64,000 bases of DNA from Bacteroidia bacterium (GCA_041391665.1 JAWKNO010000001.1:372001-436000); one strand, 5' to 3'; counted from the stretch's first letter, positions 1-7,802 are shown. The notes: a model not told the origin generated them from the sequence alone. Made by a program: numbers and translations.

Positions 1-1332
1 AGTTCGTCCAGTCTTACTCCTTTGATGCCGCAGGCAATTCCGCGATTAAGTAAGACTCCCGCCAAAATTCGGGAAGTTTCTTCGGCAGAGAAAATTCGCA
101 TACTGATTGTAGATGATGAGCCTATCAATCATCAGGTGATAAAAAACCATTTGCGTGACAACCATTATGAGGTGATTTCTGCGATGAATGGGCCGGAGGC
201 GATGGAAATTTTGGAAAAAGATGTACAGTTTGATCTTGTGTTGCTGGATGTTATGATGCCGCGTATGTCGGGCTATCAGGTGTGTGAGGCAATCAGGGCA
301 AAACAATTACCCAGCGAACTGCCAGTCATCATGGTGACGGCCAAAAACCAGGTACAGGATCTTGTCGAAGGACTGAGCACAGGAGCGAATGATTATCTGG
401 CGAAACCTTTCAGCAAGGATGAATTCCTTGCGCGACTCAATACCCATCTGGGGCTGCGCCAGATCAATCAGGCAACCAGCCGGTTTGTTCCTGTGGAATT
501 TATCCGGACCTTGGGCAGAAATGCAATCACCGAAGTTCTTTTGGGCGACAACATTGCGAAAGAAGTGACCGTTTTCTTTTCAGACATTAGAGGATATACG
601 ACTCTTGCAGAGCAGATGACACCAGATGAAAACTTCCAGTTTGTCAATGCCTACGCCCGGAGAATGGGACCTGTTATTCAGAAAAATCAGGGATTTGTAA
701 ACCAATATCTGGGAGACGGAATCATGGCACTGTTTCAGCGAAGCCCATCGGATGCGGTAAGTGCTTCGGTTCAGATGCAGGTAGTGATCCGGGAGTACAA
801 TATCCAGCGAATAAAACAGGGGAGGGCACCTATCAGTGTGGGAATGGGTATGCATACAGGGCCACTGGTTATGGGTATCATTGGCGATCATCAGCGCTCT
901 AATACAGCAATTATCGCCGACACTGTAAATACGGCTGCGAGGCTGGAAGGCCTCACGAAGTACTTTAAGGCAAATATTATTCTCAGTGATATTGTCTTTA
1001 AGACCCTTTCGCAGAAAATGAAGTCCCACTGCCGGTATCTTGGCCAGGTTCAGCTTAAAGGCAAGGTGGAACCCGTGGGGATTTACGAATGCGTCGATGG
1101 AGAACCAGATCCAGTCAGAGACCGCAAACTCGAAACGCTACCGGTGTTTGAGGCAGGTATGAAAGCCTATCTTTCCGGAAATTTTGCAGAGGCAGCGACC
1201 AACTTCGATCAGGTTTTGGCAAAAAGTACTTCAGATTTGACCGCAGGGTATTTCCTCCAAAAGGCAAAAACATTTTTAATCGAAGGTGCCCCCGAAGGCT
1301 GGACTGGAGTAGAGACGATGGCGGAGAAGTAG
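1..1332 (+). CDS. Receiver domain-class III nucleotide cyclase fusion (5' end outside window)
   Basis: The reading frame is open from base 1, so this is probably the C-terminal part of a larger signalling protein; the first possible start inside the window is a TTG at 22. Numbering from that TTG, a response-regulator receiver spans about 26-145, with the acidic pair D31/D32, phospho-acceptor D76 in LLDVMMP, T106 and K128. A class III adenylate/guanylate cyclase domain follows (about 180-365), with metal-binding aspartates D188 in FSDIRG and D232 in LGDGIM. A TPR-like helix pair closes the protein. Phosphorylation of the receiver probably controls cyclic nucleotide synthesis. In relatives such modules often follow a sensor/histidine-kinase part, which would lie to the left; that is inference. 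The substrate, ATP or GTP, cannot be told. Confidence 0.85.
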   Translation, partial: SSSSLTPLMPQAIPRLSKTPAKIREVSSAEKIRILIVDDEPINHQVIKNHLRDNHYEVISAMNGPEAMEILEKDVQFDLVLLDVMMPRMSGYQVCEAIRAKQLPSELPVIMVTAKNQVQDLVEGLSTGANDYLAKPFSKDEFLARLNTHLGLRQINQATSRFVPVEFIRTLGRNAITEVLLGDNIAKEVTVFFSDIRGYTTLAEQMTPDENFQFVNAYARRMGPVIQKNQGFVNQYLGDGIMALFQRSPSDAVSASVQMQVVIREYNIQRIKQGRAPISVGMGMHTGPLVMGIIGDHQRSNTAIIADTVNTAARLEGLTKYFKANIILSDIVFKTLSQKMKSHCRYLGQVQLKGKVEPVGIYECVDGEPDPVRDRKLETLPVFEAGMKAYLSGNFAEAATNFDQVLAKSTSDLTAGYFLQKAKTFLIEGAPEGWTGVETMAEK

Positions 1333-1517
1333 CAGGAAAATGAGGGTAATTATTGCCCCAAAAACCAGGAAAATCTGCGCATAAGAACCTCATTTCCCTA
1401 ATCAAATACCCTGCACGATGTATAATACAGAGATGTTCAGAAAACGAAGAGGTTTGTTTTCTGAAAGTGCAGGTAAAGTAAGCATGGTATTTTTATTGAA
1501 AATGTATTTTCAAGTCC

Positions 1518-2468
1518 TCAGTCAATTCCGAATATACTTTTCAAAATCATTCCGGCAATGTCATGGGTTTTTCTTTCTGAAAAAGTATGATGCAGCCATT
1601 CCGCCCGCGCATTGATCTCCAGTACACTGGCATGAAAATGCGGATCCTGGGTATAATCAGTGGTCATAATGTCCAGTCCAAAATAGGAGGTGCAGAGGTA
1701 GGCAGAGAGCGCATTCACCCAGTCGTTGTAAAATGTATGGATGTCATCGGTAACATCCGTAGCAATTCCCCCCTGAGCCATATTGGAGACAAATTTTAAT
1801 TGAATCTTTTGATTTTCTTTTGGCACAGCGGGCAGTGAAATTCCTTGCTGGGATAAAATTGTCTCTGTCGCAGAGTCTATGTCCAGTCTGTTCCCGGGGT
1901 TTTGCGTTCTCATGACCGCCCTGCGTTTCTCAATTAAAATTTCCAGACTGTCCTTCCCATTACCCAAAACAAAAGCAGGCTGGCGAACACAGGCCGCTGC
2001 GATTTTTCCGTCCAGCACCTGAATTCTCAGATCTTCTCCTTCTACTTGCTCTTCCAGCAGGAACCTGGTATTGAGGTATTTGTGTTCCTGATAGTATTTT
2101 TTGACTGTTTCCAGATCGCGAATATGGGTAACGATACCGTCGCCATTCGTCCCGTCCAATGGTTTACATACATAGGTTTTCCCATCTCTAAAAAATGCCG
2201 CAACCTGCGCTTCGTCAGCCATTTGAAATACAATCGATCTTGGATGAGGAAGATGCAGGGCTTCAAAGGCGAGTTTGGTCAATTGCTTATTATCACAATA
2301 ATATTGACTGCGCACATTGATCCGGGAAGCGGGCACGCCTTCTACAATGAGTTCAGAAATACCATTGTACTCCAATATCGTTGCAGGCTTTTGCATGAGT
2401 TGGCTCAGGTCAATGGTGGTTATCCCCAGAGCCTGTGCTTTTTGGATAAGTTGGACATGCTGGTACAT
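1518..2468 (-). CDS. ATP-grasp ligase, cyanophycin synthetase/GshAB-like
   Basis: This 316-residue protein has an ATP-grasp fold: a short N-terminal part, the glycine-rich ATP loop CKPLDGTNGDG near residue 140, and the Mg-binding end motif VLEINARAE near 287. The middle stretch (GNGKDSLEILIEKRR, then LDIDSATETILSQQG) resembles the central ATP-grasp region of cyanophycin synthetase and bifunctional glutathione synthetase (GshAB). The enzyme should therefore activate a carboxylate as acyl phosphate and join it to an amine or thiol-bearing amino acid. It starts 2 bp after the stop of the preceding ATP-grasp gene and is the last gene of the operon headed by the OvoA-like gene. The substrates are unknown. 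The full-length cyanophycin synthetase Mur-ligase half is absent. Confidence 0.8.
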   Translation of the reverse strand: MYQHVQLIQKAQALGITTIDLSQLMQKPATILEYNGISELIVEGVPASRINVRSQYYCDNKQLTKLAFEALHLPHPRSIVFQMADEAQVAAFFRDGKTYVCKPLDGTNGDGIVTHIRDLETVKKYYQEHKYLNTRFLLEEQVEGEDLRIQVLDGKIAAACVRQPAFVLGNGKDSLEILIEKRRAVMRTQNPGNRLDIDSATETILSQQGISLPAVPKENQKIQLKFVSNMAQGGIATDVTDDIHTFYNDWVNALSAYLCTSYFGLDIMTTDYTQDPHFHASVLEINARAEWLHHTFSERKTHDIAGMILKSIFGID

Positions 2469-2470
2469 AG

Positions 2471-3388
2471 TTAAAACAGCATTTTAAAAAACAACTCGGC
2501 AACAGGAATATTTAGTTCTTGTACAAAGTCGTAATAAATGCCCGGAGAACAATTAATATCTACTACTTTGTAACCTTCTTCGGTTTTGATAAAATCCAGT
2601 CCGTAACAGGTTCCTCCAAGGATTTCTCCAATTTTTATGGCAATCGCTTCAATTTCAGCGGAGGGTTTTACGTAAACCGTTCCCCCTCCAAGGCTGTCTT
2701 TGTCGTACACTTTCCATCCGGATATTTTGTCGCTTTTTTTCCGGAAACCATATAAAACTGTGCCATTAAAAACGGTTACTCCTGTCCAGTCATTCAGGTC
2801 ATTTTTGTAGAATTTTTCCAGATAATAATGTTTCTGCGAATGGTATTCAGCCGTATCTCTGAACTGCTCATAGCTATCTAGTTTTACAATTCCCTGGCCG
2901 AATGAGGAGCGCCTGGGCTTGAGCAGATAAGCGTTATTGTCAAATAAAGGTTTTAGTAAATGCAGATTATCAGGACTCACCAGATACAATTCCGGCAGGG
3001 GAATCTGGTGCAGCGACAAGGTGCTGAAGGCAAGGAATTTATCCGTAGCCACACTAAAGAAAGAATGGGAATGGTACACTTTCACCGTCAGTTCCAGAAC
3101 CCGTAAAACTTCCAGGTGGTAGCTGTCACGGCTTCTGTCTATCATTCCGATCCATACAAAATGATCCAAATCGCTCAAACAAAATTCGCCGATATATACC
3201 TTGTGATTTTTGATGATCGCATTTCTGAAATCAAGATTTTCAAAATATTCGACCTCTTTTTCGTCCAGATATTTCAGAAAAAGCTGGTAGATCTGCGCAT
3301 CTATATGAGCGGGCTTTCCCAGTGTAATGGGTTGGTGTAAACTGGTCCGGGGAGGAATCCACAAACCAACACGTAGTTTTTTTTGCAT
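2471..3388 (-). CDS. ATP-grasp ligase, RimK/glutathione synthetase-like
   Basis: This 305-residue protein carries the ATP-grasp hallmarks: KPRRSSFGQG (glycine-rich loop, about residues 157-166), an adenine-region stretch around YYLEKF, and the Mg-ligand motif VVDINCSPG near the C terminus. The fold is closest to RimK-type ligases, which add amino acids through an acyl-phosphate intermediate. The N-terminal part (1-110) is not recognisable and may define the substrate. The gene lies 23 bp after the OvoA-like gene and 2 bp before a second, dissimilar ATP-grasp gene, so the three are almost certainly co-transcribed. One reading is that the pair builds a peptide or amide on a thiohistidine product; another is that it supplies a Cys-containing co-substrate. 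Neither is proven by the sequence. Confidence 0.8.
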   Translation of the reverse strand: MQKKLRVGLWIPPRTSLHQPITLGKPAHIDAQIYQLFLKYLDEKEVEYFENLDFRNAIIKNHKVYIGEFCLSDLDHFVWIGMIDRSRDSYHLEVLRVLELTVKVYHSHSFFSVATDKFLAFSTLSLHQIPLPELYLVSPDNLHLLKPLFDNNAYLLKPRRSSFGQGIVKLDSYEQFRDTAEYHSQKHYYLEKFYKNDLNDWTGVTVFNGTVLYGFRKKSDKISGWKVYDKDSLGGGTVYVKPSAEIEAIAIKIGEILGGTCYGLDFIKTEEGYKVVDINCSPGIYYDFVQELNIPVAELFFKMLF

Positions 3389-3411
3389 AGGGGAAAATAA
3401 ATATCCTCCGA

Positions 3412-4770
3412 CTAATCGATGTCTTTGACTAACCGGAATCCGGCGTGTTGAAAAAAGTGTCTTCTAAACCAAAGGCGATAGTATTTGGAAGCGCCGGTTC
3501 CGGTAGTTGCCCATGAGCCTCCCGCCATCATACTATGTTGGTGATCCATATACGGCTCGGAGAAATCTTCGTACCATGGATGAATTCTGAAACCGGGCAG
3601 GGGATAAAAATCGTCCTTCAGCCAGTCCCACACATTTCCATAAATATCGTGAAAGCCGTGGGGAGTGGTACTGTTTTTCATAAATCCGACCGGCGTAGGC
3701 GAGCCATAGGCAAAATTCAGATTGTGGTGATCGGAGAATAATGGATCATCTTCGCTGCGTTTGCCTTCTCTCGCAATGTGTAAAAACTCTGCTTCAGTCA
3801 GCAGGCGAGATCCGTCATGTTTCCATGTGCAATAGGCGTGGGCCTCATGCGCATTGACTTCAACCGGCCAGTCCATGGGCATAGCTATCTCGTCAAACAT
3901 GGCTCTGTAGCGGAAAGAACCATTTTCCGGAATCCAGAATTTGGGGTGTAAAGTACCTGTGCGATTGAGCCAGTCCCACGCTTCCGCGGTCCAGAACGAT
4001 TTGGTTTTATAGCCATCTGCCAGTACAAAAGCTTCAAATTCTGCATTGGTGATAAGATTTTGAGTAGCCTCAAATGCTTTTACATTAGTGGTTAGCGCTC
4101 CGTATTCATTATCCCAGCCAAAGGTATTCGAATCTTCAGGCTTTCCGATATGAACCTCCCCGCCTGGCATTGTGATCCATTGAGTCGAAGGAGGCATTCC
4201 CAGGGTGGGGGCATACTTCCAGCCAGTCGGGCGTTGTACCAAATCTGCGTCCAGCTGGCGGATCAAAACAGAGGAAGTTTCGAAGTGAATGCGATCGTGT
4301 TCCAGTCCCATCAACAAAGCCCAGAGGGGATGATCTTTTGTGATGGGCAAATGGTTCAGATCCGCCTGGTCAATGACCTCGTGAACAATGTTGTATATAA
4401 CTTTTCGGTAGTCGCGGACTTCCTCTACGGTAGGCCAGTAAGCGGATACTTCCAGGTTATCGGGTAAGTCAGGGTCAACACCTACGGCAAAAAGGTGATC
4501 CAGGGTTTTATCCACCCCGTGATCAAGCAGTCCTGCAAGTTTGAGTTTATTGATATAGAAGGCAGCCGTATGACCAAGATAAAAAATCAGCGGATTGCGA
4601 AGCGGGTCAGGGCTGGTAAATAAGGTTTTTTCCGATTTTACAGATGAAAACAGCATTTCGTACAGATCCCATGTATTCTCGAAATAAGCTTTTAAGATTT
4701 CCCTGCTCGGATGGTCTGTAGTAGGAACATGAAGGCTCCGCAATACTGTTTGTGAGTCAATTTCTTTCAT
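3412..4770 (-). CDS. 5-histidylcysteine sulfoxide synthase (OvoA-type), no methyltransferase domain
   Basis: The 452-residue protein has the non-heme iron DinB_2 domain (about 20-180) followed by a formylglycine-generating-enzyme-like domain (about 195-450), the layout of EgtB and OvoA. The iron-ligand motif HX3HXE is present as H158, H162 and E164, with H67 as the likely third histidine. The wording around the motif (EHDRIHFETSSVLIRQ), the GWDNEYG segment and the end FFQHAGFRLV are typical of OvoA, which couples cysteine to the histidine ring at C5, rather than of ergothioneine EgtB. Normal OvoA proteins have about 700 residues with a C-terminal SAM methyltransferase; here the protein stops after the FGE-like domain, and no methyltransferase or PLP sulfoxide lyase lies nearby. 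It heads an operon with two ATP-grasp genes. The symbol is withheld because the final product may not be ovothiol. Confidence 0.85.
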   Translation of the reverse strand: MKEIDSQTVLRSLHVPTTDHPSREILKAYFENTWDLYEMLFSSVKSEKTLFTSPDPLRNPLIFYLGHTAAFYINKLKLAGLLDHGVDKTLDHLFAVGVDPDLPDNLEVSAYWPTVEEVRDYRKVIYNIVHEVIDQADLNHLPITKDHPLWALLMGLEHDRIHFETSSVLIRQLDADLVQRPTGWKYAPTLGMPPSTQWITMPGGEVHIGKPEDSNTFGWDNEYGALTTNVKAFEATQNLITNAEFEAFVLADGYKTKSFWTAEAWDWLNRTGTLHPKFWIPENGSFRYRAMFDEIAMPMDWPVEVNAHEAHAYCTWKHDGSRLLTEAEFLHIAREGKRSEDDPLFSDHHNLNFAYGSPTPVGFMKNSTTPHGFHDIYGNVWDWLKDDFYPLPGFRIHPWYEDFSEPYMDHQHSMMAGGSWATTGTGASKYYRLWFRRHFFQHAGFRLVKDID

Positions 4771-4781
4771 TCTTTAAGAGT

Positions 4782-4802
4782 TAATTCTACCGGGTAGAAT
4801 TA
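4782..4802. promoter_or_regulatory. 21-bp palindrome upstream of the OvoA-like operon
   Basis: TAATTCTACC and its exact reverse complement flank a single central G, giving 10-bp arms. The site ends 11 bp before the ATG at 4770 and no T-run follows it, so an operator is more likely than a terminator. It could overlap the promoter or start of transcription of the OvoA/ATP-grasp operon. No regulator gene is adjacent. Confidence 0.4.
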
Positions 4803-4840
4803 TGAATGGGTATATCCTGGGAGGACAATTTAGTAATTAT

Positions 4841-5077
4841 TCAAAACTTCACCTTAAGCCATTTTCTTCCCTCACTGCTTTTAAAATATTTTTCCCGTTG
4901 TATCGCCTCCCCCCGAGTCGGAAATTCTTCAGAATACACTAACTCCCATGGGCCACGCCCTTTTGTATAAGGGCTAAAACCCGAGTTATGCGCTGCAACG
5001 CGCGCAGCTAAATCTTGAGTAGAGCCTTTGTAAAGAAAGCCCGTGGAGAGACTCCTTAAAACGTATGCGTAATACAT
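4841..5077 (-). CDS. GIY-YIG domain protein
   Basis: A small protein of 78 residues from the ATG at 5077, which opens MYYAYVLRS. It shows the YAYVLRS...GFLYKGST pattern (a variant of GIY-YIG), the HNSG segment, the conserved arginine region, and EAIQREKYFKSSEGRKWL at the end. This matches the stand-alone UPF0213/YhbQ-like GIY-YIG family, small putative nucleases found widely in Bacteroidota. The longer frame to 5107 is rejected because it runs into the tRNA terminator hairpin. The biological role of these stand-alone proteins is poorly known. The gene lies just downstream of tRNA-Asn and its terminator, and 70 bp before the OvoA-like gene. Confidence 0.85.
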   Translation of the reverse strand: MYYAYVLRSLSTGFLYKGSTQDLAARVAAHNSGFSPYTKGRGPWELVYSEEFPTRGEAIQREKYFKSSEGRKWLKVKF

Positions 5078-5089
5078 GGCTGTTTTTTC

Positions 5090-5123
5090 AAAAAAAACGC
5101 CAGACAAGTTTCTTTGTCTGGCG
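5090..5123 (-). terminator. Rho-independent terminator of tRNA-Asn
   Basis: On the minus strand a perfect 10-bp stem (CGCCAGACAA with TTGTCTGGCG, loop 6 nt) is followed directly by eight Ts. It lies 10 bp beyond the 3' end of tRNA-Asn, which makes it that gene's terminator. Confidence 0.8.
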
Positions 5124-5132
5124 CTGGTGTTG

Positions 5133-5206
5133 CTCCCCCTCTTGGACTTGAACCAAGGACCTACTGATTAACAGTCAGCCGCTCTAACCAACTGAGCTAA
5201 GGAGGA
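5133..5206 (-). tRNA. tRNA-Asn (GTT)
   Basis: The 74-nt sequence folds as a full cloverleaf on the minus strand. The acceptor stem TCCTCCT pairs with AGGGGGA (one T-G pair), the D arm GCTC/GAGC is intact, and the anticodon stem GCTGA/TCAGT encloses the loop CTGTTAA, giving anticodon GTT. The T arm reads CTTGG-TTCAAGT-CCAAG. The discriminator base is G and CCA is not encoded. Two degenerate relatives lie upstream on the same strand, and a strong terminator follows. Confidence 0.93.
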
Positions 5207-5380
5207 GTATTTTGTAAGAACAATCCTTAACACTTGAACCAGAGGACCTATCTGCCTAAGCAGATCAGCCGCTCTAACCAACTGAGCTAAGGAGGAGTAT
5301 TTTGTAAGAACAATCCTTAACACTTGAACCAGAGGACCTATCTGCCTAAGCAGATCAGCCGCTCTAACCAACTGAGCTAA
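5191..5380 (-). repeat. Perfect 90-bp tandem repeat derived from tRNA and spacer
   Basis: The sequence 5191-5290 recurs without change at 5281-5380, a period of exactly 90 bp. Each unit contains a tRNA 5' half (acceptor and D arm identical to tRNA-Asn), an altered anticodon arm, a T-loop and a short spacer. The perfect identity points to recent duplication or ongoing homogenisation. Confidence 0.85.
5221..5296 (-). pseudogene. Degenerate tRNA-like copy (second unit)
   Basis: The 5' part (TCCTCCTTAGCTCAG and the D arm) is identical to tRNA-Asn. The anticodon region is replaced by a tight hairpin, ATCTGC-TTAG-GCAGAT, without a 7-nt loop. GGTTCAAGT of the T loop is kept, but the 3' half of the T stem and the acceptor 3' strand are missing, so no cloverleaf closes. 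It is probably a tRNA pseudogene, perhaps a recombinant of two tRNAs. A structured non-tRNA function cannot be excluded. Confidence 0.55.
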
Positions 5381-5386
5381 GGAGCG
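5311..5386 (-). pseudogene. Degenerate tRNA-like copy (first unit)
   Basis: This copy is identical to the next one downstream except for its 5' edge, where the acceptor strand begins CGCTCCT instead of TCCTCCT. It has the same replaced anticodon hairpin and the same missing T-stem and acceptor 3' strands. It lies first in the transcribed order, with the intact tRNA-Asn last. Confidence 0.55.
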
Positions 5387-5577
5387 CTCTTAAAATGTTT
5401 GGCAAAGTAAAGGGGTTAACTTATAAAAAACAATATTTTTTTTAAAAAATATATATCAATCTTACCCTGGCCGGCTTGTTGGTATTAGTGGGTAAGCAGA
5501 TTTTTGAACTCCCAACAACCGGACAGGGTAATCTATAAACATCCAATCAACAAAGTTCAGGTTTACGGAAGTCTTTA

Positions 5578-5952
5578 TCACGCTCTCTCCTTCGCGCTAT
5601 TGGCGAGCATAAGCGCGCCGCAGATAATGCAAAGATCTTTTAGTATATCAAACATGGTATGCTGCATCGTAGCCTCGTCTGCCGCATTGACCATCATGGG
5701 TATCTTGAGCGTCAGAATGAAAATCAACAGCATTGCCGAGAGGAGCAGGCCGGCCAGATAGTCATATCGTTTAATGATAAAGCTGACACCGGCGGCTATA
5801 AATGCTACTCCGGTAAAATATACCCAGAATAATCCTCCGGGAATCGGAACAGCAGCGGCCATTTGTGAGGCTCCTATAAAATGGAAGAGACCAAAAATGA
5901 TCATGATCGCGGAAAACAGATACTTCGGAACAGTTGTAGTAACAGCTTTCAT
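5578..5952 (-). CDS. DoxX-like small membrane protein
   Basis: The 124-residue protein has four hydrophobic helices (about 8-27, 40-60, 65-87 and 105-120). The FGLFHFIGAS segment in the first helix and the overall four-helix layout match DoxX/DUF4870-like quinone-linked membrane proteins. It sits in the inner membrane. The biochemical role is unknown, and some DoxX proteins associate with thiol or redox enzymes. It stands alone between the tRNA repeat and the divergent S74 gene, with about 190 bp of apparently empty sequence on its 3' side. Confidence 0.6.
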   Translation of the reverse strand: MKAVTTTVPKYLFSAIMIIFGLFHFIGASQMAAAVPIPGGLFWVYFTGVAFIAAGVSFIIKRYDYLAGLLLSAMLLIFILTLKIPMMVNAADEATMQHTMFDILKDLCIICGALMLANSAKERA

Positions 5953-6192
5953 AATGATGTGATTTGGGTGAGTGGAATGTTATGGTTTTTTGTTTTAAGG
6001 ACTTTTTGATTATAGATAATATCCTATTATCCATAATAAAAACCATCTCTATACTACGTTGTTTCGAAGTAAAATCCTAGCGATTTTCAGCAACTTGAAT
6101 TTTATTTCTATTTTCCTGATATTGAATTAGTTTACATGTTTGCTCTCGCGGTATTTAACAAGCCATGATCATCAACACCTAACTATAATCAA

Positions 6193-7299
6193 ATGAGAAA
6201 AATTTTATTCTCCGGAGTGGTACTCCTCATGGTTACACTGCTCTTTTCCCACCTCTCTGCTCAAAACAGAGGGATGAGCTATCAGGCAGTTGCTCGTGAT
6301 GCTGCTGGTGCCCTGATTGCAAATCAGACAGTGAATGTCAGCTTTCTGGTCAGAGAAACTACAATAAACGGAACCATCGTTTATGAAGAATCACATTCCC
6401 CTGTGACAAATGGATTTGCTTTATTTAGTGTTGTGATTGGAGAGGGCAACGTAAAAATCGGTGATTTCTCCACCATAAACTGGGGCAATGGAGATCATTT
6501 CCTGGAGGTTGAAATCAACGGCGCCTCGGTAGGCGTAACCAAACTTAATGCGGTTCCTTACAGTAAAATTGCCACAGATATGAGCATCGGTCTTCTCAAA
6601 GATGTGGATGTGAGTTCTGGACTGGCTGTGGGGAAAATACTGAAATACAACGGTACAGGCTGGGTGCCGCAGGATGATGCAGTCAATCCGCCGGTCTGGC
6701 TCAAAAACGGGAATAATATTTACTACAATTCCGGGAGAATCGGCATTGGCACCAGCTCCCCTTCTTATCCCTTGCATCTCACCAAAGATACGATGAGTAT
6801 CAATGGACTTGAGATTGCCAACCTCGGTTCTGCCAATCTGGGACTCGATGGTGATCTCGTTCCTTATGGCGGAAGCGCACTGGCTTATGATATTGGAAAT
6901 AATACTTCCACCGAACACTGGGATGATGTAGTCGCTTCCGAATTTATCACTTTTTCGGATGAAAGACTGAAAAACAGTATTTCCGAACTGAAAGTCGGTC
7001 TGCGTGAAATTCTGGCCCTCCGGCCTGTTCAGTACAGATACAATCGCAATATTGATGTTGACAACAGACTGCGGTTTGGCCTGCTGGCTCAGGAAGTCGA
7101 AACGGTTATTCCCAATGTTGTCATCAATGAGGATGTGGATGTTGACCCGGAAACCGGTGATATTATCAGAAAACAGGCCGAATACAAAGCCATGAATTAT
7201 GTCGATCTGGTGCCTGTACTGATTCAGGCAATTCAGGATCAGCAGGAGTATATCCGCACGCTGGAAAAAAGAATTGAAAAACTGGAAAATGAAAAATAG
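6193..7299 (+). CDS. Secreted protein with C-terminal chaperone-of-endosialidase (S74) domain
   Basis: A signal peptide (residues 1-23, ending LSAQ) is followed by a beta-rich domain (about 25-130) seen in many Bacteroidota surface proteins and a short collar region with GRIGIGTSSPSYPLHL, typical of trimeric tail-spike-like shafts. The peptidase S74 domain begins near 258 with FSDERLKNSI, whose serine is the usual autocleavage site. It continues through LRPVQYRYN and RFGLLAQEVE. A C-terminal coiled coil follows (about 340-368). The intramolecular chaperone helps a homotrimer to fold and then cleaves itself off. The gene is followed 5 bp later by a T9SS protein and probably shares its transcript, but here there is no phage context, so a cell-surface fibre is likelier than a phage tail. 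Confidence 0.8.
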   Translation: MRKILFSGVVLLMVTLLFSHLSAQNRGMSYQAVARDAAGALIANQTVNVSFLVRETTINGTIVYEESHSPVTNGFALFSVVIGEGNVKIGDFSTINWGNGDHFLEVEINGASVGVTKLNAVPYSKIATDMSIGLLKDVDVSSGLAVGKILKYNGTGWVPQDDAVNPPVWLKNGNNIYYNSGRIGIGTSSPSYPLHLTKDTMSINGLEIANLGSANLGLDGDLVPYGGSALAYDIGNNTSTEHWDDVVASEFITFSDERLKNSISELKVGLREILALRPVQYRYNRNIDVDNRLRFGLLAQEVETVIPNVVINEDVDVDPETGDIIRKQAEYKAMNYVDLVPVLIQAIQDQQEYIRTLEKRIEKLENEK

Positions 7300-7304
7300 G
7301 GATA

Positions 7305-7802
7305 ATGAAAAATTTAGCTATCATCGTCTTGTCCCTGTTTTACCAAAATCTTCAGGGACAAAGCCTGGATCGGTTTGTGATTGGCACTACGGGCGCTTTT
7401 GGAACGAATATTTCCCATCAGATTGAATATACGGTCGGAGAATTGATTACCCCCACCATTACCAATAGTGCCGTAATCTTAAATCAGGGATTCCATCAGT
7501 CCAACCCGCCGTACAATACGGGCATTGATCCCGGTACAAGTGGGATCAGTTATGTACTTTATCCCAATCCCACAGGAGAAACTGCTTTTCTTGAACTGGA
7601 AAGTGCTGAAAACATACAGCTTCGCCTGGAGCTTTGGGATAGCAATGGAAGGATGATTCCGCTGAAACCGGTGATTCAGCCGTTTTCCGGGAAAAAACAG
7701 ATTGAACTGGATTTAACCACATTCTCCTCCGGGCTTTACCTTTTGCGGATCAGCGATCAGGAAGGGAAATTGGTTAAAACCCTGAAACTGGAAAAACAAT
7801 AG
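7305..7802 (+). CDS. Small secreted protein with T9SS type A sorting domain
   Basis: The 165-residue protein has a signal peptide (about 1-19), a beta-rich region of about 65 residues (RFVIGTTGAFG..., YTVGEL) and a C-terminal T9SS sorting domain starting at YVLYPNPTGE. The latter includes LELWDSNGR and ends SGLYLLRISD...LVKTLKLEKQ. The N-terminal region is common in proteins encoded beside S74-domain proteins in Bacteroidota. It is secreted by the type IX system and either anchored to the surface or released. Spacing of 5 bp to the S74 gene suggests a two-gene operon whose products act together at the surface. Confidence 0.8.
   Translation: MKNLAIIVLSLFYQNLQGQSLDRFVIGTTGAFGTNISHQIEYTVGELITPTITNSAVILNQGFHQSNPPYNTGIDPGTSGISYVLYPNPTGETAFLELESAENIQLRLELWDSNGRMIPLKPVIQPFSGKKQIELDLTTFSSGLYLLRISDQEGKLVKTLKLEKQ

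Noticed and set aside
1418..1615. 65-residue plus-strand frame between the cyclase and ATP-grasp genes
   Set aside because: It overlaps the 3' end of the ATP-grasp gene and has no recognisable content.
3412..4770. Reading the gene as EgtB of ergothioneine synthesis
   Set aside because: The motif wording (EHDRIHFETSS, GWDNEYG) is OvoA-like, and no EgtD or gamma-glutamylcysteine genes lie nearby.
5168..5371. 67-residue minus-strand open frame with repeated LAQLVRAADLLRQIG
   Set aside because: It is a translation of the tandem tRNA-like repeat, not a gene.
5191..5386. CRISPR-like appearance of the 90-bp repeat
   Set aside because: Units abut without unique spacers and contain tRNA sequence.
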